In this document: piece after piece, positions 20,879 to 31,717 of the stretch | Layout: each line of letters opens with the position of its first letter | Numbering within the stretch: position 1 is the first letter of the stretch | NCBI GenBank assembly: GCA_024699855.1 | Contig: JAMPIQ010000002.1 | Location: 7,068,001 to 7,132,000 of the forward strand | Reading direction: 5' to 3' | DNA length: 64,000 nucleotides | Origin: Aphelenchoides besseyi | Taxonomy: Eukaryota > Nematoda > Chromadorea > Rhabditida > Aphelenchoididae | The notes under the pieces: model-generated | The model's database searches: none | Told to the model about the DNA's origin: nothing | What the model saw: the letters and a program-made list of their open reading frames with translations, nothing else | Made by a program: the position numbers and the translations under genes

Positions 20879-21910
20879 AAGCCACTTGAGACTGTCAACT
20901 GTATCTAAATGGCAAGTTGCAATTGGGTAGTTATTCTCATCATAATTTCGTTTTCAGAAGCTTCATCAGACGTTGCATTTCTTTAAACCCAACTCTCTCG
21001 TTAAGTGACCATACACAATACTCTGTTTTCTGTGGGTCGTAAATTTGATTGTATTTATTTTTCTATTTTACCGCTTGCTTCTCGACACGAAAGCAACTTT
21101 TCAACTGACGAACATAAATCTCAACTACCTTTTGTTTCTGTTTGGGTTTCTCTTAATCTCTCTGTTCTTATTTGTTCTCATTTCGTTATTTCTTAGATGG
21201 AACACTAACATTTAGCCATTTTAACTTTGTCGCATTTTCCACTCATCGCAAATGTTTGTTCTGCCAAAACGTTCGATTATTGACGACAAATAAATGAATT
21301 GTACACATCACTTGATTACTGTTCATTGCGTAGGAATCTGCTCCAGATGTTTAGACGGAAGACTTCGTACAAGGTCTGAAAGCATAGAAACTGTTTGTTT
21401 ATGCACGAAGTTTGAGCGTAAGATTAATCGAATGACGGAAATGTCAAATTCGCAATCAAATGCACAACCAGCAGCGATTTTTGGCCACTCACAGGAATTG
21501 GAATGCAAACTGAAAATGTTCTTGGTGGTCACGATCAATGAATCCATTTCAATTGTCTTTCTAGTTCTCGTAACTCTCAGTTAATCGACCACTTGGTTAT
21601 TCACGTGTTTCTGTTTATAAACATCCAACGAATTTGCACTTCAGGTCGTGAATTTCGATTGCCTTCAATGCCAATTATGCAGTTTGCTATCATCGGAAAC
21701 ATTTTTAGATGATGTTGCTCAATGATTTTGTTTGTTCTTTACATCTGTTGTGAAGGAAGAGAATCGGATCCCTCGAACTTTGTGCGGGTAAACGGAACTG
21801 CTGGCGAAGCGACTTACAATCTCGTGTTTAGTGCTCTTTCGTCTAATTTGTCTTTGTTTTAGCACACGACGTTTAATGGGATTTGCAAGATAACAAACGA
21901 ATTTCAGAAA
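20879..21910. other. 3' untranslated and intergenic sequence
   Basis: It holds the likely polyadenylation signal AATAAA (about 21288) of the KEN-box gene. A 96-codon plus frame at 21294-21584 has no recognised feature and is not called. Confidence 0.4.
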
Positions 21911-22320
21911 ATGAGATTGTTGTTTCTTGTTCTCATCTTCCTGCTTTCATCAACAACTGTAAATGCCAAAATTCACAATATTTTGCATTGCAAAGTAAAG
22001 GTAATTAAAAGTTGCTGAACATTTCGATTTATTTTCTGTTCGATTGTTTACAGAACGATGTGATTTTGGAATGCGATGGAACGACAACTCCAATCACCGA
22101 GGAGCATGAGAGGGCAATGCAGGAGTATATGAACAAGCTCGCAGCTTACTATCGAGCTTTGGTATGTTGGACGGGACAAAGCAAAACTCAAATTTCAGTA
22201 TCCAATCGATCCAACAGTCAAACCGCCAAAGTATTTGGAACCACCAGTATATCCGCAGTTGTGGTATGTTTCATTGAGTTTGATTGTTTTAGTTGAAATT
22301 TTAGCAAAATCTGCAAATAA
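21911..22320 (+). CDS. Small secreted protein, paralogue A
   Basis: Four exons encode about 92 residues. The signal peptide is RLLFLVLIFLLSSTTVNA. The mature part reads KIHNILHCKVKNDVILECDG, TTTPITEEHERAMQEYMNKL, AAYYRALYPIDPT and ends PPVYPQLCKICK. Introns are 37-53 bases with TTTCAG/TTTACAG/TTTTAG acceptors. The gene at 22628-22971 on the opposite strand encodes the same architecture with the same cysteines (HC, ECDG, QLCK-C), which proves the exon joins used here, including the last one (a 41-base intron before CAAAATCTGC). Four cysteines suggest two disulfides. Function unknown; a TTTCAG lies directly before the ATG. Confidence 0.82.
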
Positions 22321-22627
22321 CAACTCGAATCTCTTGGTAGCTCAACACAAATGCCGTGAATTTTGCAATATAATTAGAATTTAAATCTGTCGATTTCTAC
22401 TATCCTCATTCTTCTGGTGTTTCCCATTTTTTATGCTCTTAGAGCTTCCAATTAATTTATATACGTCTATTTGACAGTAAATGCTACACAATAGAACATA
22501 CAATTGAATGTATGATTAAAAGTGGAAAACTAAGCAACTCGAAACAGAGTTTTGTGCGAAGAATACAAACCGGATAATTTTGAATGCTCAATTACGAATC
22601 GATTGTCGTTTGTGAGTTGTCGAAAGA

Positions 22628-22971
22628 TCACAAGCTGTTATCATCACAGACTTTGCATAGCTGTGGATAAATCGGCTCTCGAAGGATCACCGGGGTATCG
22701 CCATGTGTGTTGGGATTTATTGCGTATAATCCTCGATAATAAGAAGCCAACTGTTTCATATACTCGGAAAGGATTTGCTCGTGCTTGGGAGTGATTGGTG
22801 TCAAGGTTCCTGAATTGAAAATAAACAAAACAACCATTGAAAACACTGACCATCACATTCGTGTATAAAATTTCCTCGAACGTCGCAGTGAAGTAGATTG
22901 TAAATTTTGGCTTCACAAACAACGGCCAGAAGAATGAAGAAAAACAACGTTGATGTCCACGAAAATGCCAT
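22628..22971 (-). CDS. Small secreted protein, paralogue B
   Basis: The ATG at 22971 follows a TATAAA on the same strand. The protein of about 98 residues has a signal peptide (WTSTLFFFILLAVVCEA), then KIYNLLHCDVRGNFIHECDG, a 46-base intron (GTCAGT to TTCAG), then TLTPITPKHEQILSEYMKQL, ASYYRGLYAINP and EPIYPQLCKVCDDNSL. It is clearly homologous to the convergent gene ending at 22320 (shared HC, ECDG-T-[TL]-TPIT, EYM[NK][KQ]LA[AS]YYR[AG]LY, YPQLCK[IV]C). It lacks the intron that follows YYRAL in paralogue A and has a longer C-terminus. Role unknown. Confidence 0.82.
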
Positions 22972-23936
22972 TTATACGCTCGGGAATAAGGGTACTGTAG
23001 AAATACAACGTTCTCACTTATCGACACAAATGTTCACCTGAAGTTATGATGATTAGTTGGAAACTGAGAGTATTCCAAAAGCGACAAGACAAAAAAGGAA
23101 TTGACGTCCTTCACGATCAACAGCGTAAATAAAACGGAGGTCAATTACGAAACAAATCGACCGCGAGAAGAACAGTTTGCTCCGAGTGATTAATTGACAA
23201 GTCGAAAAACTTGACAGAATTCATAACAAAAAGAAACCGAACAGTAAAGTCTTTTATTACTTTCATTGTGTGTTGGTATCACAAAACTTTATGGATTAGC
23301 AAACAACCAGAACATAAAGAATCTAACAACGTAAATCAAACTAAACGTAATCTACATGGCTTGTGTTTCGTTTAAATACAACAGAGTAATTGAACTGATG
23401 GGATCCGATAGGGACATGAGGCCCGCCTTTTTTTGAACTTCATGCAAGTTCTATTGTTTCTCACAAAGCAATCAGAAAGATTATTTGTGTTAATCTCTTG
23501 TGCATTCAGAGACAATGCGGGAATTCACGTGAATTGACAACCATATACGAGACGAGCAGATGAACCAATTTCGCTCTGTTTCTGAGCTTTTGGCACTCAA
23601 ATTTTACGGTCAATCCGCTTAAAACAAATTCCCTATTAAGGGCAATAGGTTGGAATCAAATGCACAAGTGTACTCAATGTAGTTAATCGGATCGATTTAA
23701 ACCGGCGACTTTTTGCGTCGATGCAAAACATGTTATTGGTAACGTAGTAGTTGTTGTTTTAATTTCCTTTGTAGTTTTTGGTTTTTATGTTGTAGTTTCT
23801 TCAGCGGATTCAACGACAACAAGCTTATATCTTCGACCATCGAGTAGGATTTAGCGGACGTCTTTTGTGTTGTACGTTTCGTTGTTGTTTGAGTTGTGGG
23901 TTTGATTGTGGTGTTTGCAATCGTGATCTTTTTGGT
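22972..23936. other. Intergenic, no gene seen
   Basis: AT-rich sequence upstream of paralogue B, then T/G-rich sequence (23740-23930) downstream of the next minus-strand gene. No frame, repeat or RNA gene is supported. Confidence 0.4.
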
Positions 23937-24445
23937 TCATGGTTTTGGAGTTGTCTTAGTTTCTATTTTTGCATCCTCGGCAGAAGACTCTTCTTCGAAC
24001 TGTTGAACAAAAGCATCATCATTTGATCCAACGGAAATACTTGAACGGTTTCGTGTTGTGGGTTCAACTTGGTTATCAGACATTGGGACAACTGCTCTCA
24101 TTGATTTAACAGTAGGCAATGCAGTGGTTTTAATTTGGAATTGACCTGCGGGTATAACTCGATTTACTGTATCGGATAGATCGCGCATATCATTAAATGG
24201 AACTTGCGACGCCAGACCGTTGGCTTGTGGAATTATCAAAAGAGGTACGGCAACCCTAAACGAAAGTTCTACAATATCATATTTTTTATCATACATTTTT
24301 CCATCACGCAAAACTTGTTGAGTTGTGATTTTTGGCGGTCCAGCAACCGAGATAACCGGTGCTGGTGTTGGAGCAGTAGACGTTTCAGTTGAGTAGATTT
24401 ACAGTGAAGCAATAAAATTCTGTAAGACTTTTGCGTTAGTATCAT
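23937..24445 (-). CDS. Ser/Thr-rich low-complexity protein, unrecognised
   Basis: A frame read through two short introns of 41 and 39 bases gives about 140 residues. The central part reads VAVPLLIIPQANGLASQVPF, NDMRDLSDTVNRVIPAGQFQ, then a Ser/Thr/Glu-rich end (SISVGSNDDAFVQQFEEESS; ETKTTPKP). The 39-base intron (GTATGATAAA to CGTTTAG) is of standard length and keeps the frame. The start at 24445 (MILTQKSYRILLLH) is tentative; it is only weakly signal-like. No domain recognised. Confidence 0.5.
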
Positions 24446-24698
24446 GATCAGTCAACGTGAAATCAAAAGCCGATGGACGTATCTCGCCCGTCGATGGTTT
24501 CAGCAACAAAAAATGGTATCAATCGACTCAGCTCGACGAGCTGAGTCCGTTGATGTATATCTTGATGGATTTCTAGAATGCGAGCTAAACTGCACTGCCT
24601 CATATTGGAAAAATGAGATATCCGGGTTATGGAAAATGGGTTAAAAAGAATGTACATTTAAAAGATAGCCGGTCACTTCTTCCTCTCGGCATATGCTT

Positions 24699-24830
24699 CA
24701 CGTTGCCTCTTGTTTTCCGCTACGCGTTGGGCTGATGACCGGGCCGCTCGACGATTACGTTCTTAGTCACGGTTCTTCTTGTGCTCTTCACGTTCGGCTG
24801 ATGGCCGGGCCACATAACGTTGACGTACAT
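24699..24830. repeat. Two diverged direct repeats of about 62 bases
   Basis: Copy 1 begins CACGTTGCCTCTTG (24699), copy 2 CACGGTTCTTCTTG (24768). Both contain GGCTGATG.CCGGGCC. On the minus strand both encode PGHQPN at the C-terminus of the zinc-finger gene. Confidence 0.65.
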
Positions 24831-26903
24831 CCAAGGTTCTTTTTCAAGAGTTGGACCTGCGAAAATGTGATTCTCGATATTCGTAATATTGTGAACATTG
24901 ACAAGGTGATTGGCCCAATCGGCGCGAAATAAGAATACTTTGGAGCAAAAATGACACGACCACGTCTAAAAGAACAAATAAAAAAAGAACAATGAAAAAA
25001 TGAATTTTCTTTCGCCTCCATTGATTGGTTTGATATCCGGGTCTTCGGCGCAGCAATCAACGTTGTGAGGACCATAGTCGCTTTTTCGTTCGTGACTTTG
25101 TTCGGTAATCGAACATTTTGGTACCAAGGAATATGGTATGCTCCGGTTTGTTTGTCGAACAGTGCAGTGTTGAACGTCGATTTTATTTTGTATAGTACAA
25201 ATTCCCACCAAACGACTTCTTCCGCGATACTAGCGAATTGTTCCGTGTTGTCAGGGTACTCAAAGTGCTTGATGACAATCATCTTAATGTCCGGATTGTC
25301 TTTGAATTTCTCTTCGCTGTGTACGTATTCAAAGGCTCGGTGCTCGATCAATCGGGAGATCGAGGTACCGATGTTCATCACAGCGTCAAAGAAGTGAAGA
25401 TGTCGGGTCCTTGGGTGCGGCTCATCACGAGTAATTTCGAATTCTGACCAATTAATCATTGCGTAAACGTTGCCACCAAAGAGTCGCGTAACGTAATCAT
25501 GATTGAGACGAGTGTTTCCGAACTAAAAACAAGACATCGTTAAAGTTTAATTCATTTAATTGTTACGTCAATATCTTTGACAATAGAATTCAAGTCATCA
25601 TCATCCACTTCCACCTGATTCTCATCGAGCGGACGTTTGATTGGATCTGAAAGAAACAATACTAATGAATCAATTGCATTTGAATGATTTCGTTACCTTC
25701 AGAAAGAAATATATTCGGTTGTTTCAGCAATTCTAACTGTTTATGCGCTTTGGTTGAGGTGGTTGAGTTACTTCAAAGATTTCCTGAAACGTTTCTGTGA
25801 TTAATCGATTGTTTTTGATTGGTTTCTTTATCCGTGGAACGAAGGATGAGCGGTTTTTTGATCTTCGGCGGCGGTTTGACAATTTGGATGTCATCGTCTG
25901 TGTTCATTAAAGTTCCTAAACCTATTCAATTGTGATTATTGAATGTACAAAGATACTTTCTTACCAATTATGTTGTTGTTGTCTCGGAATTTTGATGTCG
26001 ACTAGTGACGATATTCGTCCGCTCGCATTTGAAGCAGTCGACCACACACGTCCCAATGTTCCAAACCGTTTTCATCGTTTTTTGTTTACGTTTTTTCTTC
26101 AACTTCTAGGCTTTCAAAAGTTCCGGATAATCGACGATGGCATAAACAGCCGCCATACGTTCGGACCATCCAGTCGTGCAACAAGTTGTTCGGTGACTAA
26201 AAAGCAACGAGTCCAATGTAGTGATTGGAATTTTACTCACCGTTATCAATTCATTCATGTTGAAATACGACTCTTCTTCGTCGATGACATCGAAGTCGCT
26301 GTCGTTCAAATGGCCGAGCTCGGGAACCTTCACTGATTGAGTTGGTGCCAAGTTGGTGAGATCGCAAAGAATGCGACGTTTTTTTGCAGACGTTGAAGAT
26401 GCATTCAAATTCAAACGAACACTCGATTTGTAATCCGTTGCAAAAGAGCCTGAAAAACATTGCATACGTGAAATTCGAATAGGTCAACTCTGCTTACCGT
26501 GCGAGTTGTTGACAGCGGGGTCCTTAGTAGAACGAGAAGTTGAAGCAGACGTTTGTGTGAACTAACAGTCGGGCAACGAGGAATCAACGAACTTCGAAGC
26601 GGCACGTTCAGCGGCAAGATGACGAGGTCGTTTTGTGGGCGTCCGTTGATGTTCTGAAACATCGGTGTTCGAACGTGAAAGAACGAGTTCAACTGAATCG
26701 CGAGCAGAACGATTGGTAGTTGGCGTGACATTGGGGACCAATTGTGCTCTGAATGCAATAGTTTAACACGATCAGAAAATAGAAACTTCCTTCCAGATCC
26801 GTTCGAAGTGGACTTTGAGTGGCAACATATTGGTCGCCGACTTCAACAGCTTGGCCGCTTTGCTTCGACCATCCAGATTGCCATTCGATCGACCTTTAGC
26901 CAT
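24720..26903 (-). CDS. C2H2 zinc-finger nuclear protein, unrecognised
   Basis: The ATG at 26903 starts MAKGRSNGNLDGRSKAAKLL. A long low-complexity part follows (SEHQRTPTKRPRHLAAERAA; KKRRILCDLTNLAPTQSVKV; a KPPPKIKKPL basic patch). A folded-looking region is then FGNTRLNHDYVTRLFGGNVY, AMINWSEFEI, TALFDKQTGAYHIPWYQNV. After an intron of about 100 bases comes TWSCHFCSKVFLFRADWANH LVNVH in two parts: C-x2-C-x12-H-x4-H with the conserved F, a classical C2H2 finger. The end repeats PGHQPN twice before TAG at 24720. An in-frame TAG at 26562-26564 must be removed by a 27- or 66-base intron, or is an error. DNA or RNA binding is inferred from the finger only. A truncated relative follows at 27430-28126. 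Confidence 0.6.
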
Positions 26904-27429
26904 GATTTGAAAATTTGCTTAATCACTAAAAATAAACGCAAAAAAAGGAAATAAGAAAACGGGGAACACGGAGGAAAAAAGAAAAATGTCGACTGATCGA
27001 CAGTCGACTCTCAACAGAACACGAAAAACAACGGCGAAGAGTCGTCGTTCCTGAACATTCGGACCCAATCCCCTGATTTTAATAGCGGAGTGGAAGAAGA
27101 AGAACCGCAAATTTAAATACCAATTTTCTCTCAGACTCCCAGGGCGAACGATTCCGTTGAGTTTATTCAAATCGCGCGAAATTCAGAGGTTACAGTCAGT
27201 CAAGGAACACAAGCACAACCATCTTTTCATGTGCATATAGTAGGACGTTATGGCAGTCTTTTGTAATCAAATTCCTATTTCCATAATCGAACTTACTGTG
27301 CTTAATCAAGAATATCAATGTAATCTTCAATTGATAAAAGTTGCATGCACATATACACAATGAATAGGCAGCGACGTTTCGGAACGGCTCCATTAAATCC
27401 TGATTTGTAAAACCAAAGAGAATCTCTCG

Positions 27430-28126
27430 TTAGTATGTAAATATTCGTAGGCTCTTATTTGAATCGGCCGGGCACCGCAAATACCGACATTCATGACAAA
27501 CTTCTTTGTGGTGAACCTTCTTGTTCTTGATTCTCAGTGCTGTTTGAACTTCTGTCCAGTTGACAATTGCGTATATCGTCCCTCCAGAGGTCCTTGACAT
27601 GTAGTCGTGATTGAGCTGAGAGTTGTCGAACTAAAATACAAACTTAAAGTTCGTTTTCGATTGTTTTTACCTCTTTAATCATGGCCAGACGTAAAAATCT
27701 TCATCGACAAATGGTATATCTTGTTGGATTTCGTCATCGTCGTATTGGATATGAGGATACTTTTGGTTTGCGTCGTTCGGTTTGAAATCGTCAATTAAAG
27801 AAACATGCGCAGTGCTTAAAACATCGAACATCAATTCATTGATGGAAGAATCGGTTGAAGAGTTGTCGATCGTTTTCTCTTTTGAACATGTTGCGTTTGT
27901 CTGAGAAACCACATAAATTGAAGACGTTTGCAGAATTAAAATTGACGGCGAAGTTGAAGCGAGAAAATTACCAATTGCTTGTAACACGTTTGAAGACTGG
28001 CTGTCTAAGAGAAATGGATTAGTGATTTGTAAAGAATTGCTGAATACCCTTGATTTCGGTTATCGTCTCTTGTCGAGTATGTTGGCTGCTAGAAAGATGC
28101 TGGTTGAGTTTTGCTGTGCTAAACAT
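27430..28126 (-). CDS. Truncated relative of the neighbouring C2H2 gene
   Basis: The ATG at 28126 starts MFSTAKLNQHLSSSQHTRQE. Short introns join DSQSSNVLQAIGNFLASTSP, an acidic part (YPHIQYDDDEIQQDIPFVDE) and FDNSQLNHDYMSRTSGGTIY AIVNWTE in two parts. That last block aligns with FGNTRLNHDYVTRLFGGNVY AMINWSE of the gene at 24720-26903, with an intron at the same place before it. After NWTE the two proteins differ: this one continues about 40 residues with KEVCHECRYLRCPADSNKS and stops at 27430, without the long conserved region and without the C2H2 finger. So it is a shortened or re-tailed duplicate. Whether it is expressed is unknown. Confidence 0.6.
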
Positions 28127-28704
28127 TTGATCTCTGTTGCAAGAATGCGGTGACCTTTGAAACCTCTTTAGTTGATTGATATGACAAGATGGAGCTGCGT
28201 AAGGTTCGATTGCAAATGCCAGAAGGCACTAGTTATCTTCTGGAATCTTTCGCAACACAACATATTTACCATCCTTTTAATACGCGTTAAATTTTCTATC
28301 ACTGTGCTCAAGATGCTCAACAAAAGCTTCATAAACTCAACAACCGAATCGTCCAAATTTGAAACTTGCAAAAGAATTCTCTTTAAATTTCCCAGTCTTA
28401 CCAACTACAAACCTTGATATTAAAGAAACGCGCATAAAATTATTGTTCATTAGATTCTGAATATCACAAAGATAGAGAATATTTTCGATGTTCTCACTCT
28501 TTGGTGTTGAACTCTATTGTTATAAACAAATGCAGACGTAATGAACGTTACGAAAAAGAATAACAGAAAACAACTCATGATCGTGCAGTCGAATTGTGCT
28601 TTGTTAGTTTGTGATTGATCCACTTTTGGTCATCTGACTTTCACACAAACATCCGATAATATAAATCAAAACTCTGCTGTTATCACAGTATTAGCTTGAT
28701 CACA
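28127..28704. other. Intergenic, contains TATA-like site
   Basis: Divergent region between the truncated gene and the small secreted peptide gene. Overlapping frames at 28168-28417 on both strands are shadows of each other. TATAAA at 28660-28665 lies about 40 bases before the ATG at 28705. Confidence 0.4.
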
Positions 28705-28863
28705 ATGAAGGCTTTGTTAGTTGTCGTATTGCTAATTCTCTTGACCTTCGTTTTGGTTGATGGATTTGATCCAGTCCCGAGTATTCCGCCGAATGCAGTT
28801 ACTTCTAATCTTCGTTTACGACGTTGGTTTTTCAATTTGTCAGCCAACTCCAGTCGTATATAG
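28705..28863 (+). CDS. Small secreted peptide precursor, 52 aa
   Basis: A single exon below usual size cut-offs. Residues 1-20 form a textbook signal peptide (MKALLVVVLLILLTFVLVDG). The rest reads FDPVPSIPPNAVTSNLRLRR and WFFNLSANSSRI. LRLRR is a possible dibasic cleavage site and N-L-S plus N-S-S are N-glycosylation sequons. A TATAAA box about 40 bases upstream supports a real promoter. It could be a neuropeptide or defence peptide precursor, but neither is shown; no family recognised. Confidence 0.6.
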   Translation: MKALLVVVLLILLTFVLVDGFDPVPSIPPNAVTSNLRLRRWFFNLSANSSRI

Positions 28864-29707
28864 TCTTTTGAATTGAGAAGATTGATTTGATGTATGAATG
28901 TTTGTTGGTGCGAATTCAAAGATAAACAGTTTAATGGAGTTGTTGCAACATTAGTTCCGAGTGGCAACATTCGGGTTTTTGAAGCATTTCAATCACACAA
29001 ACACTTGTACCTTAGTAACCTTGTGTTCGCAGATTTTGTGTAGACATCAAAAATCGTTGGCACGACGAGATGTTTTAGCATAAGGATAGTAAGCAAAATG
29101 TGTGATAAGCTAGAAGTATGTATTCTACAAGTAATTTATCTTCAGCCATAAACGCGCATTCTTGTCATTTCGTCTTCAGTTTGTAATCGTTTTGTTTGCT
29201 TATTTGGTTTGTCGCAACGAGGAAATCGAGATGACTCAGCGATATTTCCTCTTGATTTGACGACTCGGGTCCGACTTCTTGATTTGAAAGACTTTTCAGG
29301 TCACAAATCATTGGTGTTTCCTATGCTTTTTACAGTAGTTCTGATAGATGAGTTAGAAGCTTATTCTTGTATATAGCAGTATTCCTCTGGTTTTTAAGAT
29401 AAAAAACTGGTTTTCAAACTTCTCGTTTCTAAGGTCTTCCACAAACATGCAGTGATTCACAATCTGTGGCGATTCATTTTCCGGTCAAAACGATTGCGTT
29501 CTTCTGATAATCGTTATCCGTCGCTCGTCGTGTCAAAAACCGAGTCTTATGTTCGGTTATCACAACCGGCGAGCAGCACCGTTTAATCGTAGTCGTGTAA
29601 AACTTGAAAGGTGATGACCCTCTACTTTACGATCGAATCTATAATTGTTTTGTTACACGTGTTTAAACTACCTGAATACAAACGCTGATATCGCTCTTAC
29701 TTTTAAG
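28864..29707. other. Unassigned; possible upstream exons of the APC4-like gene
   Basis: Plus-strand pieces read like protein: about 29180-29320 (SAIFPLDLTTRVRLLDLKD) and 29440-29585 (RSSDNRYPSLVVSKTESYV), each following a splice-acceptor-like site. They could be 5' exons of the gene starting near 29708 or a separate small gene. I could not join them in frame. Confidence 0.3.
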
Positions 29708-31327
29708 GTCTTCAGATTTTGTATGCATTGCCTACAAGACTTAAATGGCGTATTCTCCACATACAATCAGTTCTCAGTTGCTCCCAGCGGAGAGTATGTG
29801 ATCTTGAAGTTGGTTAATGATTGCGGCGTTTTTGTATCAAAATTTGTTTTAGAAAACGCTCAGATTTGCTTTTCTATTATGAACCAGAAAACAGACGACA
29901 GAATCGAGAGCTTTGTCTTGTTATTGAAGATGTCGTTCATCGAAACGATACCGTAGATCGCAAACATCTGGAAATTCTATGCATTTTACTTTAGATATTT
30001 GACTTTGCACACCTGACTGATGGTCGGTTGATTCTCTTGATGCAGAGTTCACCGGAGAATCGAGTTCATTTGGCCGAGGCATCAATTAATTTGGCTGATG
30101 GTTATGTTCGAATTGAACAGTTTGCAAAAGAAGACATTGAAATAAGGTTTGTTTTTAATGTGGATGCCAATTTCAACTTCCGTATATATACTGTGGGTAT
30201 TTGTTTTCAGAATCAAAGGTGGTCAAACGAAGTTGATTGAAGACGAATGTGGTCCGGTGTTGATATCATTTCCAAATAACTTTCATGATGAATCTTTAAA
30301 ATCGAGAACCGTTGAACTTTTTCATATCAACGATTTCTTTCAACAAAATCTGGACGTTGTTAAGTGTATTCGAATCGATCGAAGGGTCGCTAACGGTAAT
30401 ATCCCGAGTTTGAGCAAAGATTAATGTTTATTTTCAGAGTTATGGTGCAATCCGTTCATATCCCGCAACTGTATCTATTTCTTCAATCAGATGAACCAAG
30501 AAATTCTTTGTATTTCTGTTCTTAACAATCAGCCTACGGATCGTACGCGGTTTAGTGCTCGACTTCTTCGAACACACGCTGGTGCAAGAAAAGAACGTCC
30601 ATCGGCCAATTTCTTTCATCGATCTGTGATTGTACACGAAGATTTTGCGTTGGTTTATTTCTCCCAACATGTGGGTCAACTGAATGATCAAAAACACGGA
30701 AATCGAAAACAATTAGCAGAACAATTGCAACCCGCTTGGCGTCTTTGGTTGAAGTTGGTTTTCAAGTTCTCTTCTGTTTACTGATGTATCGATTAGTTCA
30801 CTTGTTTGGGAGGCAATTGACACAACCAAGTACGCACATCTACCAGTCAGCAAGGTTTCCTTCAAACGTTCAGCCATTGGTTCTACAAACGCTTATCTCC
30901 ACGGCCATTGTGCTGCGAATGATTGTACCAAAAAGTATCATTTCTTTGAAGTTGACATGTTAAATGAAAGTGCCGTATGTTTTGGTAGTTAGCGAAGTTA
31001 ATTTGATTCAGAAAAAAGAAGAACAGGACTTGGACAGAACGATCAATTGTGAGAAATCAAAACGCCAGACACTAGTTAGACGTTTCGTCAAATTTGCAAG
31101 CGGTCGTAACCAAAAGAATCAGTTGTATCGTAACAAGAAATTGCTAGCAACAACTTTGCCAACACACGTCGTAAGTTGCATTTCTGTTAATTAGCTCAAA
31201 AGGAATCTAGAGCTACCAATCACTTACTGCATCCAATCGACCGTCATCAATTGGTTCCAGCCAACAGCTCTTGTCGAAACAAACATCATCATTCAGTTCC
31301 TCGGCCTCGTGTAGCAACTGTGAGTGA
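29708..31327 (+). CDS. APC4-like protein (C-terminal part readable)
   Basis: Eight exons joined by introns of 37-64 bases give about 440 residues with the frame kept throughout. Readable parts are FSVAPSGEKRSDLLFYYEPE, FDFAHLTDGRLILLMQSSPE, CGPVLISFPNNFHDE, FHRSVIVHEDFALVYFSQH, and AWRLCSLVWEAIDTTKYAHL then VSKVSFKRSAIGSTNAYLHG and KYHFFEVDML, followed by a Ser-rich tail ending SSSASCSNCE. The order HED/E-x-L-x-V-x-x, W-R-L-...-VS-x-...-N-...-H-x-x-FE-D resembles the C-terminal end of animal ANAPC4, a scaffold subunit of the anaphase-promoting complex. That is a remembered, weak match. The expected N-terminal WD40 half is not seen, so the 5' end is probably missing from this model (see 28864-29707). 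Confidence 0.55.
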
Positions 31328-31717
31328 AGGGAAAGTTGTTTGATAGAAATCCAAAAAAGCATAGTGTTTAATTACGTTAATTGCATGTTGTGCTTATTGA
31401 GATTGAGTTTGATCGATCGAATTCAGTTCGCATTTATATTCCATAATCTAGTGGTTTGTTGGATTGACGATGAACAAAAGTCGTTTAGTCGGGTATTAGT
31501 TGTGACGGGAGGTGTCAAATGCCTCGGTCGTGACGTGAAACACAAAAGTCTATCTAAACGATTCGCTTCGTCAACGTTGCAAATCGCAGTTTAGGTGGTG
31601 CGGATTTAATACGAAAACTGTGTCCGGGTTTTGTCGTTGTCAATTTCTATGTTTAGGCCAACGTATTAAACGCAATTAACGTTAAATGAGTTTTCAGTGT
31701 TCAGTTGGAGTCGACAG
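31328..31717. other. Intergenic region
   Basis: A short gap between two plus-strand genes. An 84-codon frame at 31340-31594 has no supported feature. A TTTTCAG acceptor at 31691-31697 lies just upstream of the next ATG. Confidence 0.4.

Noticed and set aside
24600..24830. bZIP protein from the basic frame ERNRRAARSSAQR
   Set aside because: It overlaps the zinc-finger gene in another frame, is cut by a TAA and has no leucine zipper.
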